From: an uncultured Chitinophagaceae bacterium
Lineage (GTDB): Bacteria > Bacteroidota > Bacteroidia > Chitinophagales > Chitinophagaceae
Reading direction: 5' to 3'
DNA: 57,643 nucleotides
Assembly: GCA_937996595.1 (NCBI GenBank)
Contig: CALKVC010000161.1
Coordinates: forward strand, 1 to 57,643
Made by a program: the position numbers and the translations under genes. Of this stretch, positions 41,712 through 49,845 are shown one piece after another (the first letter of the stretch is position 1; every line of letters starts with the position of its first letter). Below the pieces are notes generated by a model. That model ran no database searches, had not been told where the DNA came from, and was given only the letters and a program-made list of their open reading frames with translations.

Positions 41712-42599
41712 ATGTTCATATCAGCGATTGAAACAGTATCAAAGTTTACCCGGCCGGTAAATTCCATCATGCGTACATATGGTGGCAAACAACTGATTCC
41801 GGGTTCTTCCACCATTTTCTTTATTAATGAAAATGGGTATGCCATTACCTGTAAACATGTTATGGAACTGCTGGCAGGTGCTGAAAATATAAACCGGCAT
41901 TATTATAATTTTAAGCAGGAACGGCAACAGTTAGCCAACGATGGAAAGTATAAGTCGCACCTGAAAGGCCTTGAAATAAAATACAAATACAACCCCGATT
42001 CACTTATACAGGTTAAGAACAATTTTATTGATTGTATAGACAGCATGGACGGTTTCACATTCCATCTTCATCCAACACTTGACCTCGCCATCCTTAAATT
42101 CAATGGTTTTAAAACCATTCATTATCATGATTGTGCAAGATTTATTAAAGACAGTTCGCGGATAAAGCAGGGCAAATATCTTTGCCGGCTCGGTTTCCCG
42201 TTCCCTGAGTTCAATAATTATACATTCAATGCAGCCAATGATGATATTGAATGGACAAAGGAAGGCATTTCCCATTCGCCACAATTTCCCATTGAAGGCA
42301 TGGTTACCCGCTTCCTGGCAGAAAATAACCAGTTGTATGGCATAGAAATGAGTACGCCGGGTTTACGAGGACAAAGCGGAGGCCCGTTGTTTGATGAAAA
42401 AGGCATCGTATACGGCATGCAATTCTCCACAAAACATTTGCACCTGGGATTTGACCTGGTAGACAAGGAAATCATGGTAAATAATGGTATCAGGAAAGTA
42501 TCCGATTATTCATTTCTTCACCTGGGCCAATGTATTCATGCCGATGCAATCAAGGCTTTTTTAAAACAACATGATGTGAAATTTTATGAGGAAGATTAA
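41712..42599 (+). CDS. Trypsin-like serine protease without signal peptide
   Basis: A 295-residue protein with a complete S1-like triad: H49 in AITCKHVME, D124 in PTLDLAIL and S222 in RGQSGGPLFD. The chymotrypsin-fold glycine/Ser loop and the following IVYGMQFST strand fit the HtrA/trypsin-2 group. There is no signal peptide or PDZ domain, so it seems to act in the cytosol, or is used as in phage- or defence-linked trypsin-like effectors; nothing nearby supports one view. About 60 residues between H49 and D124 form a charged insertion. ATG 41712 is chosen since the open frame further upstream covers the terminator of the DUF1573 operon. Confidence 0.8.
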   Translation: MFISAIETVSKFTRPVNSIMRTYGGKQLIPGSSTIFFINENGYAITCKHVMELLAGAENINRHYYNFKQERQQLANDGKYKSHLKGLEIKYKYNPDSLIQVKNNFIDCIDSMDGFTFHLHPTLDLAILKFNGFKTIHYHDCARFIKDSSRIKQGKYLCRLGFPFPEFNNYTFNAANDDIEWTKEGISHSPQFPIEGMVTRFLAENNQLYGIEMSTPGLRGQSGGPLFDEKGIVYGMQFSTKHLHLGFDLVDKEIMVNNGIRKVSDYSFLHLGQCIHADAIKAFLKQHDVKFYEED

Positions 42600-42603
42600 A
42601 TTG

Positions 42604-42700
42604 GTTTGAGGTTCGAAGTTCCAAGTTTGAGGTTTTACGACAATTGACACAAATCCCGAACATCAAATTTCAAACATCAAACTTCAAACATCAAACATCT
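42604..42700. repeat. Low-complexity 7-8 base repeats
   Basis: Several copies of the kind GTTTGAGGTT (42604-42634) and CATCAAACTTCAAA (42661-42699) follow one another, the second set being the reverse complement type of the first. A short piece of the same kind stands at 31350-31373. They abut the promoter of the aminotransferase gene. Confidence 0.7.
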
Positions 42701-42708
42701 TATATTTG
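42701..42708 (+). promoter_or_regulatory. Predicted -7 element four bases before the aminotransferase ATG
   Basis: TATATTTG, exact TAnnTTTG, with CCAT between it and the ATG at 42713. Same spacing as at the Ldh2 gene. Confidence 0.5.
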
Positions 42709-42712
42709 CCAT

Positions 42713-43906
42713 ATGCTATCAATCAGTAAAAGAGGCTTTGAAATGCCGGCATCCCCGATCAGGAAACTGGTTCCTTATGCCGAGGCTGCCAAGAAAAGAG
42801 GGATTAAAGTATATCATCTTAATATTGGCCAGCCTGATATAGAAACCCCTGCAAGCATTTTGGATGCAGTAAGGAATTGTAATATCAAAGTGCTTGAATA
42901 CAGCCATAGTGCGGGTAATGAAAGCTACCGGAAGAAACTGGTTCAGTACTATGCAAAAAATAATATCCATATTTCTTCCGACCAGGTAATCATCACAACC
43001 GGGGGAAGCGAAGCCATCCTTTTTGGTTTCATGGCCTGCCTGGATGCCGGTGATGAAGTGATTATTCCGGAACCATTCTATGCAAATTATAACGGCTTTG
43101 CCATTCAGGCCGATGTAGTGGTTAAACCCATCAGAAGCAATATTGAAACCGGATTTGCATTACCACCCATTGAAGAATTTGAAAAAGCGATTACAGCAAA
43201 AACAAAGGCCATCGTTGTATGTAACCCCAATAACCCTACCGGTTACCTGTACAGCGCTGCCGAAATGGAAACGCTGAAACAGATTGTAATGAAGCACAAC
43301 CTCTACCTGTTTGCAGATGAGGCTTACCGTGAATTCTGCTATGACGGCGAGCATACCAGTGCCATGCATTTAAAAGGAGCTGAACAACATGTAATACTGA
43401 TGGATACCATCAGCAAAAGATATAGCGCCTGTGGTGGGCGTATTGGTGCATTTATAACCAAAAACAAAGAAGTTCTGGACGCAGCCATGAAATTTGCCCA
43501 GGCCAGGCTTAGCCCGCCATTTTTTGCACAGGTGTTAGGAGAAGCGGCCGTTGATTTGCCAGCAAATTATTTTGACACTACCAAGGCTGAATACAAATTG
43601 CGCAGGGATACGATCGTTAAAAGACTAAATAATATTCCCGGTGTGTTTTGCCCAAATCCCGGTGGCGCATTTTATGCCATGGCATCTTTACCCATAGATG
43701 ATTGTGATGCTTTCTGCCAATGGCTGCTGGAATTTTTCAGCTATGAAGGTGCTACTGTTATGCTGGCACCTGCAACAGGATTCTATAGTACTGCAGGTCT
43801 TGGAACAAAAGAAGTGAGGCTGGCTTATGTACTTAATGTTGATGCCATAAACAAAGCGATGGATTGCCTGGAAAAAGCACTGGAAGTGTACCCGGGAAGA
43901 CAATAA
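42713..43906 (+). CDS. Class I aminotransferase, aspartate aminotransferase-like
   Basis: A PLP enzyme of 397 residues, fold type I, exchanging an amino group between an amino acid (probably aspartate) and 2-oxoglutarate. Signs: NIGQPDIETP near residue 39, TTGGSEAILFGFMA for PLP phosphate, NPNNPTGYLYS, FADEAYREFCYDG (PLP Asp/Tyr), and ISKRYSACGGRIGAF with the Schiff-base lysine near 235. ATG 42713 matches the usual N-terminus (SISKRGFEMPASPIRKL); the open frame upstream runs through low-complexity repeats and is not used. Followed by a hairpin terminator. Confidence 0.92.
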   Translation: MLSISKRGFEMPASPIRKLVPYAEAAKKRGIKVYHLNIGQPDIETPASILDAVRNCNIKVLEYSHSAGNESYRKKLVQYYAKNNIHISSDQVIITTGGSEAILFGFMACLDAGDEVIIPEPFYANYNGFAIQADVVVKPIRSNIETGFALPPIEEFEKAITAKTKAIVVCNPNNPTGYLYSAAEMETLKQIVMKHNLYLFADEAYREFCYDGEHTSAMHLKGAEQHVILMDTISKRYSACGGRIGAFITKNKEVLDAAMKFAQARLSPPFFAQVLGEAAVDLPANYFDTTKAEYKLRRDTIVKRLNNIPGVFCPNPGGAFYAMASLPIDDCDAFCQWLLEFFSYEGATVMLAPATGFYSTAGLGTKEVRLAYVLNVDAINKAMDCLEKALEVYPGRQ

Positions 43907-43927
43907 CACTAAATAAATTTCATATTG

Positions 43928-43956
43928 AAAATGCGCTTCTGTTTGAAGCGCATTTT
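43928..43956 (+). terminator. Hairpin terminator of the aminotransferase gene
   Basis: AAAATGCGCTTC pairs with GAAGCGCATTTT around TGTTT, then T's. Confidence 0.88.
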
Positions 43957-44044
43957 TTATTATTCCAGGAATCAAATTAAATATTTTACCATCTGTAGGA
44001 TTAAATAACAAGTTATTATGCAATACGGAGTAATCAGTTTATGA

Positions 44045-44105
44045 CGCCAATGCGTTGAACGAAGCAGCCAGTTTACAACGTCATTGCGAGGTACGAAGCA
44101 ATCTC
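44045..44105 (+). repeat. Left REP-like repeats (one degenerate, one intact copy)
   Basis: The intact copy at 44079-44105 (starts CGTCATTGCGAGG, ends GAAGCAATCTC) is preceded by a weaker copy at 44045-44069 (CGCCAATGCG...CGAAGCAGCC). Inside each copy ATTGC and GCAAT mirror each other, so the copy can form a small hairpin as REP sequences do. Confidence 0.85.
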
Positions 44106-44528
44106 TTTTATTTTCAAAGAATTCAATTGTTAGAACTATTTTAATAAGTAAAGAAAATTTTTACAAATTGTATCAATGCAAAAAGGAGGCACAGTTTACA
44201 TCATGTCGAATACAAATAACCGGGTACTTTATACCGGAGTAACGGCAAACTTATTCTTTCGCGTTTCACAGCATAAAGAAAAATCTAATCCTGAAAGCTT
44301 TACTGCAAAGTACAATTGTACCAAACTGGTTTATCATGAACCATATCCAACCATTGAAGAGGCTATTGCTGAAGAAAAGAGAATAAAGGGAGGTAACAGA
44401 AAAGCAAAAGAAAATTTAATTACTTCAAGAAACCCAAAATGGAAAGATTTATGGGAGGATATTAAAAACTGGTAACAATACAGAAACTTTACAAATTAAA
44501 TGAGATTGCTTCGTACCTCGCAATGACG
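44079..44528 (+). mobile_element. Candidate REP-bounded GIY-YIG element
   Basis: A 450-base unit. Its ends, 44079-44105 and 44502-44528, are a perfect 27-bp inverted repeat, and the 396 bases between hold a single small GIY-YIG nuclease gene with short flanks. It lies between the 3' ends of two convergent genes, a usual place for REP elements. No target-site duplication could be made out. That this unit moves or spreads REPs is inference. Confidence 0.55.
44176..44475 (+). CDS. Small GIY-YIG nuclease-domain protein
   Basis: A 99-residue single-domain protein of the UvrC-N/URI GIY-YIG family. The core motifs are visible: VYI (7-9) and YTG (19-21) in place of GIY and YIG, R29 on the first helix, the Glu of AEEKRIKGG (E66/E67) and N80. 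It ends KWKDLWEDIKNW, as in many small proteins of Bacteroidota that I know by this pattern. Such proteins nick or cut DNA, or have lost specificity; their cellular job is mostly unknown. It stands alone, framed by a perfect inverted pair of REP-like repeats. ATG 44176 is chosen; the GGAGG at 44185-44189 is coding, not a ribosome site. Confidence 0.88.
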   Translation: MQKGGTVYIMSNTNNRVLYTGVTANLFFRVSQHKEKSNPESFTAKYNCTKLVYHEPYPTIEEAIAEEKRIKGGNRKAKENLITSRNPKWKDLWEDIKNW

Positions 44529-44678
44529 TAAAACTGGGTTTAAGGTACTAACAGGTAGATTGCTTCGTTCCTCAAAATGATGTAAAACTGGGTTTACAGT
44601 ACTAACAGCTAGATTGCTTCGTACCTCGCAATGACGATTGAATTTATCGCAATGACGAATTAATATATTGCAATGACG
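44502..44678 (-). repeat. 54-bp tandem array of REP-like repeats and decayed ends
   Basis: Copies of the GATTGCTTCGTACCTCGC-type unit start at 44503, 44557 and 44611, exactly 54 bases apart; the second has point changes (TTCCTCAAAATG). Each of the first two carries the same 27-base tail with AAACTGGGTTT and ACTAACAG. Two decayed pieces, CGCAATGACG near 44648 and TGCAATGACG near 44669, follow. The orientation is opposite to the left copies. Confidence 0.88.
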
Positions 44679-44721
44679 GGAAAGTGTTACCCGCAAAAAA
44701 CAAAGTGTATCAAATGAGAAA

Positions 44722-46932
44722 TCACTTTCCGCCTGGCGGACAATGCTCTTTAAGAAACTGTGTATATAACCCGGATAAATGCTCACCCGTTCCGGCCCCT
44801 TCATTGATGCTATGGGAACGGTTTGGATATGCCATAAAACGGAATTGCTTTTTATATTTTACCAGTTCATTTACCAGTTGCTCGGCATTGCTGTAATGCA
44901 CATTATCGTCTCCCGTACCATGTATATACAACAGGTTACCTTTTAATCCCTGAACATGCGATACAGGCGAATTCTTAATGAAAACATCCCGGTTCTCCTG
45001 TGGCAGGCCCATATACCTTTCCTGGTAAATATTATCGTAATTCAACTGGTTGGTTACTGCCGAAATGGCTATACCGGTTTTAAAGATCTCCGGATACCGG
45101 AACATAAGATTAAGGGTAGACGCACCACCGCCACTCCATCCCCAAACAGCCACTCTTTCCTTGTCGATAAAAGGGTTCTGCAATATTTTTTTGAACCCCA
45201 TCGCCATATCCCGGATATTGATATCACCGATGCTACGGTAAATGGATTTACGCCATGCAGCGCCTTTTAATGCCGGTGTTCCCCTGTTATCAATAGCAAC
45301 CTGGATATATCCGTCGGCACTCATATCACCGGCATATAAAAAATTGGTATGGTTACCATAAACATCATCCGTAGTGGTTGAAGCCGGTTCTCCATAAACA
45401 TATAGCACTACCGGGTATTTTTTTGCGGGATCAAATTGTTTGGGCTTGTTCATCCAGGCGTCAAGGATGATATTGTCCTCGGTAGTTACCTGGAAATATT
45501 CCACATTGATTTCCTTATCGGTTTTCATGGAAGACGCGATACTCTTTGATGCATTAAGCAATTTATTATCCGGCAGGCTGATCCATTCATTTACATTTGG
45601 TGTATTGTAATTGCTGAAACTATGCCTGGCTATTTTCGCTCCCGGAGAAATGATGTAATCATGGGTACCTTTCAGGTTTGCATCACTCAGTAGTTCAGGA
45701 TCGGAAGAACCCTTTTTTGAAAGCCTGTTTTTTGCTTCGTTAATGATGGAATACTTATTATCAATCTTCACCCGGTACAGGTAAAGTTGTGTGGCATTTT
45801 CAGGGGATGCTGTAAAATAGATATAATTGTTCTTTTCATCAACTGCTTTTATTTCCCCTATATCATAATTTCCATTGGTTAAGAGTGTAGCCGTTTTGCC
45901 ATCGCGGCTTATTTTATAGATATGGCGCCATCCGTCTTTTTCACTAACCCAGATGAAATCCTGCCCTTTGTTGATCCAGTTCCATCCTACCGGGTTCCCT
46001 GTATTCATATCTACCCAGGCGTCGTCATTCTCTGCCCAGAATGTTCTTGAACTTCCATCGCGTGAATTACAATAGATCAATTTGCTTTCCTGTTGTTTCC
46101 TGTCAAGCTGCTGAATTACCAGTTCATTGCTACCGCTCCATTCCATCCTTGTTATGTAATGTTGCTGCGGGTCGCCGTCTATATTCATCCAGCGGATAAA
46201 ACCATTTGACAAAGCAATTACGCCTATCCGTACCGGTGACGGCGCTTCACCCACTTTCGGATACTCAACCGGGATTATCCTGGAATAGACAGAGTCTGTG
46301 GTATTTATCATATAATAATCCCGTATCTTATTTGCATCCACCTGCCAGAATGCAATCTGGCTTCCATCCGGGCTCCAACGGAAACCATCCCGGCATCCGA
46401 ATTCCTCTTCATATACCCAGTCGAATGTACCATTGATGAGTTTCCTGGTGCCGTCATTGGTTAATTTACGGATGAGGCCATTAGCGATATCCTCTGTAAA
46501 AATATTATGCTCGCTCACATAGGCAACCTGTTTGCCATCGGGAGAAAACTTGGCAAACATGAGTGACTGCGGCGGTAACCCTTTACCCAGTTTTTTCAAC
46601 TGGTTACCGGTTACATCAAGCACCCAATAATCACCGCGGGTTTTATACCTCCATACTTTGGCTGTATTGGTAAACAGCAGTAATTTGCTGTTATCACTGC
46701 TGTACTCATATGATTGTGGTGTAATAGCTGTTTCTCCGGCCGGGGTTAACTGTGCTTTCGTTATCATTATTGTTTCAATATCCGTTTTGGGGTCAACCCT
46801 AACAATATTCCCTTCCTTCATCTTTGTATATGCCAGGCCATCAGCCGTCCAGTTGATACGCCGTTGCTGTGCCTGCGCAAACCCGGTTATAACAATGCAA
46901 ACGATGAATACTAATCTTAAACAGCTTTTCAT
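44722..46932 (-). CDS. S9 family dipeptidyl peptidase IV-like protease
   Basis: A 736-residue exported peptidase: signal peptide (1-21, AQAQ), an eight-bladed beta-propeller (about 40-480), then the alpha/beta-hydrolase domain. The DPP-IV Glu motif is seen in FDWVYEEEFG in the propeller; the triad is S600 in GWSGGG, D675 in HGTGDDNVH and H707 in NRSHSI. It should cut X-Pro or X-Ala dipeptides from N-termini in the periplasm, for peptide use. Length is typical. The 3' end faces the GIY-YIG/REP region. Confidence 0.94.
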   Translation of the reverse strand: MKSCLRLVFIVCIVITGFAQAQQRRINWTADGLAYTKMKEGNIVRVDPKTDIETIMITKAQLTPAGETAITPQSYEYSSDNSKLLLFTNTAKVWRYKTRGDYWVLDVTGNQLKKLGKGLPPQSLMFAKFSPDGKQVAYVSEHNIFTEDIANGLIRKLTNDGTRKLINGTFDWVYEEEFGCRDGFRWSPDGSQIAFWQVDANKIRDYYMINTTDSVYSRIIPVEYPKVGEAPSPVRIGVIALSNGFIRWMNIDGDPQQHYITRMEWSGSNELVIQQLDRKQQESKLIYCNSRDGSSRTFWAENDDAWVDMNTGNPVGWNWINKGQDFIWVSEKDGWRHIYKISRDGKTATLLTNGNYDIGEIKAVDEKNNYIYFTASPENATQLYLYRVKIDNKYSIINEAKNRLSKKGSSDPELLSDANLKGTHDYIISPGAKIARHSFSNYNTPNVNEWISLPDNKLLNASKSIASSMKTDKEINVEYFQVTTEDNIILDAWMNKPKQFDPAKKYPVVLYVYGEPASTTTDDVYGNHTNFLYAGDMSADGYIQVAIDNRGTPALKGAAWRKSIYRSIGDINIRDMAMGFKKILQNPFIDKERVAVWGWSGGGASTLNLMFRYPEIFKTGIAISAVTNQLNYDNIYQERYMGLPQENRDVFIKNSPVSHVQGLKGNLLYIHGTGDDNVHYSNAEQLVNELVKYKKQFRFMAYPNRSHSINEGAGTGEHLSGLYTQFLKEHCPPGGK

Positions 46933-47004
46933 AATCTTTCTTTTTATAAGATAAAATTAAGCAAATTGACATTGCATCCATTACCATTGCTGTAAAAACT
47001 ACTT

Positions 47005-47012
47005 TACTTTTG
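47005..47012 (+). promoter_or_regulatory. Predicted -7 element of the S4-domain gene
   Basis: TACTTTTG, exact TAnnTTTG, 13 bases before the ATG. A TTG at 46987-46989 lies 15 bases upstream, closer than usual. Confidence 0.45.
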
Positions 47013-47025
47013 CCTGGAATTAACC

Positions 47026-47412
47026 ATGGAAAAAGAAAAACTAAGGCTCGACAAATACCTATGGGCTATCAGGCTTTTTAAAACAAGGAGCCAGGCTGCG
47101 GAAGCATGTGAAAAGCATAAAGTGAAATACAACGGCAATAATGCCAAAGCCTCCAGGCCGGTTTCTGTGCACGATGAATATGAAGTGAAAACAGATAATA
47201 AAAAATGGCTGATAAAAGTTACCGCTTTATTAAGTAACAGGGTACAATACAGTGAAGCCATCAAATATTATCTTGACATAACGCCCGCCGAAGAATTGGA
47301 AAGGATCAGTTTCCAGTCAGCCGCATTCCATACCGGTAAACGGATGAGCAAGGTAGGAAGGCCTACAAAAAAGCAGAAAAGGGATTTGGATGAGTTTACT
47401 TCGTGGGAGTGA
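47026..47412 (+). CDS. hslR: S4-domain RNA-binding protein, Hsp15-like
   Basis: A 128-residue basic protein. The S4 RNA-binding domain covers residues 5-60 (RLDKYLWAIRLFKTRSQAAEACEKH, split here as LDKYLWAIRLFK and TRSQAAEACE), as in heat-shock protein Hsp15, which binds stalled 50S subunits with nascent chain tRNA and helps recycling. The C-terminal RPTKKQKRDLDEF helix is basic and family-like. Symbol given by family; heat regulation is not visible. It precedes trmD at 148 bases, with low-complexity repeats between. Confidence 0.85.
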   Translation: MEKEKLRLDKYLWAIRLFKTRSQAAEACEKHKVKYNGNNAKASRPVSVHDEYEVKTDNKKWLIKVTALLSNRVQYSEAIKYYLDITPAEELERISFQSAAFHTGKRMSKVGRPTKKQKRDLDEFTSWE

Positions 47413-47413
47413 G

Positions 47414-47510
47414 GATTGGTTGATTTGGAGATTGATTGATTTGGAGATTTGGAGATTGATGATTTGGAGATTATTTGATTTGGAGATTGATTGATTTGGA
47501 GATTTTTGAT
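47414..47510. repeat. Low-complexity TTTGGAGATTGA repeats
   Basis: About seven irregular copies of GATTTGGAGATTGATT lie between the S4-domain and trmD genes. They look like slippage-prone simple sequence; no palindrome or gene is seen in them. Confidence 0.75.
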
Positions 47511-47560
47511 AGTGAAAGAATACAGGATATGGAACTGGTGAAAAGTAAAAGCAAATTCGT

Positions 47561-48238
47561 ATGCGTATAGATATCATAACTGTTGTTCCTGACCTGTTAA
47601 ACAGCCCGTTTGCGCATTCAATCATGAAAAGGGCCAGGGATAAGGGTTTACTGGAAGTGAATGTGATTAACCTGCGGGATCACACCACGTATGCAAGGGC
47701 ACAGGTGGATGATTACCCGTTTGGCGGCGGAGCCGGTATGGTAATCATGGTGGAGCCGCTTGTAAATGCGGTAGAAAGCCTGCAGCGTACAATAACCTAT
47801 GATGAAGTGATATTCCTAACACCCGACGGGGAAACATTCAACCAAAAGATGGCGAACATGCTTTCTTTAAAAAATAACCTCTTACTTATATGTGGCCATT
47901 ATAAGGGAATAGACCAGCGGTTCAGGGATCATTTCATAACAAAGGAAATTTCCATCGGCGATTATGTACTGAGCGGCGGAGAATTGGCTGCCGCCGTACT
48001 TACAGACGCTATTGGCAGGCTGATACCGGGCGTACTGAATGATGAAAGTTCTGCCTTATCCGATTCCTTCCAGGATAACCTGCTGGCGCCGCCTGTATAT
48101 ACCAGGCCCGAAAATTTCAGGGGATGGGCCGTACCACCCGTACTCATGAGCGGCAATCATAAACTGATAGATGAATGGCGGCACGAACAGTCTGTACTAC
48201 GTACGAATGAAAGAAGGCCTGACCTGCTTACCGATTAA
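47561..48238 (+). CDS. trmD: tRNA (guanine-37-N1)-methyltransferase
   Basis: Methylates N1 of G37 next to the anticodon with SAM and so keeps the reading frame. The 225-residue SPOUT protein has its trefoil-knot motifs: FLTPDGETFNQ, LICGHYKGIDQR, and the block EISIGDYVLSGGELAAAVLTDA (seen as IGDYVLSGGE), followed by LIPGVLNDESSALSDSF. The usual ribosomal partners rpsP, rimM and rplS are not neighbours here. Start at ATG 47561 matches the family N-terminus MRIDIITVVP. Confidence 0.96.
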   Translation: MRIDIITVVPDLLNSPFAHSIMKRARDKGLLEVNVINLRDHTTYARAQVDDYPFGGGAGMVIMVEPLVNAVESLQRTITYDEVIFLTPDGETFNQKMANMLSLKNNLLLICGHYKGIDQRFRDHFITKEISIGDYVLSGGELAAAVLTDAIGRLIPGVLNDESSALSDSFQDNLLAPPVYTRPENFRGWAVPPVLMSGNHKLIDEWRHEQSVLRTNERRPDLLTD

Positions 48239-48300
48239 TCGCAACCTACCAACTTTGCTCTAATGATGCCGGATGCCAAATTTTCGAATACTGCTTTCCG

Positions 48301-48960
48301 TTATTTACTTTTCCTAACCCACAGGTATTCTGCAAAACCAAGCAGGTCCCAGAAAATATTCCCCTGCAACTTTTTTCCCTTTACCAGTGAAACGGCTATC
48401 CTGAAAGGCATTGCCATGATGAACCAGGGGTTCCTGCGGGTACCGGAGCGCAGCACATTGCATTGATTGGCAACAAATAAACTTGTTAGCTCTTTTACAG
48501 AATATACTCTTACATGGGTTGGATCATCATTAAAATTAAGGCTTCCCTGCATGGATGGAAGCTTAGTACTTCTTATGCCCGGATACTCAACATACATATA
48601 ACCGCCCGGTTTCAGCTTGGGCAACAAGCCTTTTATCACTTCATCAGCATTATAGAGATGCTCTATTACATGCACCATCCAGATACCGTCAAAATAGCCA
48701 TCAGGGATAGTTCCGAAATCGAGTTTCGTTAGGTCCATTTCATAAAATGCAGTCATCTTATTAAAATCTTCCTCATCATTATTATATCCCCTTTCCATAT
48801 CCAGGCCATGGTATTCGCATAATGGAAACACGCGTTTTGCCTTTGTGGCCGAATGGTTACCGGCGCCGATATCCAGCAACCTGAACTGGTTACTGCCGAA
48901 TGACCGCCGCATGAATATGAACTTAGTTACGAAAGACGACGCGAATGCTTTCAGGTTCAT
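48301..48960 (-). CDS. Class I SAM-dependent methyltransferase
   Basis: A 219-residue Methyltransf_11-type protein. The SAM-binding motif I is LLDIGAGNHSATKA near residue 28; a GLDME acidic strand follows, then FDGIWMVHVIEHL and LKPGGYMYVEYPG. The first 20 residues and the last 40 (basic, with hydrophobic FRIAVSLVKG and WDLLGFAEYLWV) suggest membrane association. The pattern is like methyltransferases of glycan or lipid synthesis, but no such gene adjoins. Substrate unknown. Confidence 0.82.
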   Translation of the reverse strand: MNLKAFASSFVTKFIFMRRSFGSNQFRLLDIGAGNHSATKAKRVFPLCEYHGLDMERGYNNDEEDFNKMTAFYEMDLTKLDFGTIPDGYFDGIWMVHVIEHLYNADEVIKGLLPKLKPGGYMYVEYPGIRSTKLPSMQGSLNFNDDPTHVRVYSVKELTSLFVANQCNVLRSGTRRNPWFIMAMPFRIAVSLVKGKKLQGNIFWDLLGFAEYLWVRKSK

Positions 48961-49032
48961 ATAGAAAATTTAATGCGGAACTGCCATAAAAGCGGTTCCG
49001 CATAATCGTTAGTTTATGATGACTGGTTAACC

Positions 49033-49737
49033 TTAGTTTTTAAAAATGCTCTCATCAACCGGTATGTTCGTTGAAATCTTGTCATACACGATCGTGCCCT
49101 GCATCTGTGTAACTGAATATGCAAACCAGTATCCGTCAGCATTCTGTTTGTAGTCGCTATAGGTACTTGACACTTCCATCTCTTCTCCCTGCACTTTTGC
49201 CATACCGGTGGTTTTAAGCAGCCTGCCGGTTTTTGCATCAATGAAATAATTGCTGACAACGCCGTTCTTGAAAGTAACTTTCAGCTTATGCGCATCATTG
49301 CCATCTACTTTCTCACTACCCAGCAGTTCTACCGTATGACCTTTTTCCTTGTAATTGCACAGGGCGCCATGCAGGTCAAGCTGGTTTGAAACCGATTTAT
49401 ATTGCTCCGGTTCCATATCCACCGGGGCATCCATCCCCTGTACCGGCCAGAACGATGCTCCTTTTGTGGTATTGGCAACCTGGTAATTAGACATACCCAT
49501 CACTTCAATATCCATACGCATGCCTACCATATGCGACCTGGTAGCGGTTATCGTGAGATCTGTGCCCTGCACACTCATACTGCCTTCCATCTTAACTGTT
49601 TTCAACGACATCAATTTTTCTTTGCCACCCAATGCTGCAATATATTTGTCAACCACTTCATCTGCAGTTTGAGCATGGGCAAACTGTACCAGGATCATAG
49701 CCATGATGAATAATCCTAAAATCGCTAAATTTTTCAT
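49033..49737 (-). CDS. LolA-like outer-membrane lipoprotein-sorting family protein
   Basis: A 234-residue exported protein: signal peptide (1-22, AHAQ), then a half-barrel fold of the LolA/LolB type with the family start TADEVVDKYIAALGGKEKL. Strand segments KTVKMEGSMSV, HKLKVTFKNG, YFIDAKTGRLLKT and SSTYSDYKQNADGYWFAYS match the outer-membrane lipoprotein-sorting pattern seen in Bacteroidota. It may carry lipids or lipoproteins across the periplasm; true LolA function is not shown. Monocistronic by context. Confidence 0.78.
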   Translation of the reverse strand: MKNLAILGLFIMAMILVQFAHAQTADEVVDKYIAALGGKEKLMSLKTVKMEGSMSVQGTDLTITATRSHMVGMRMDIEVMGMSNYQVANTTKGASFWPVQGMDAPVDMEPEQYKSVSNQLDLHGALCNYKEKGHTVELLGSEKVDGNDAHKLKVTFKNGVVSNYFIDAKTGRLLKTTGMAKVQGEEMEVSSTYSDYKQNADGYWFAYSVTQMQGTIVYDKISTNIPVDESIFKN

Positions 49738-49845
49738 TGTTTAATTTTTAGGGGCGAAAGATAGAATAAAAATCCTGTACATTTATCATTTCTGATGCCA
49801 TATATCAGGCAATTTGACCATTCATTAAACAATTTAAGGGCGAAC

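Noticed and set aside
44503..44637. Regular direct repeats as a possible CRISPR array
   Set aside because: The whole 54-bp unit is repeated, including what would be the spacer, and no cas gene is near.
44496..44804. Minus-strand open frame with repeated RHCEVRSNL peptides
   Set aside because: It reads through the 54-bp repeat array and into the 3' end of the DPP-IV-like gene; this peptide is a known artefact of such repeats.
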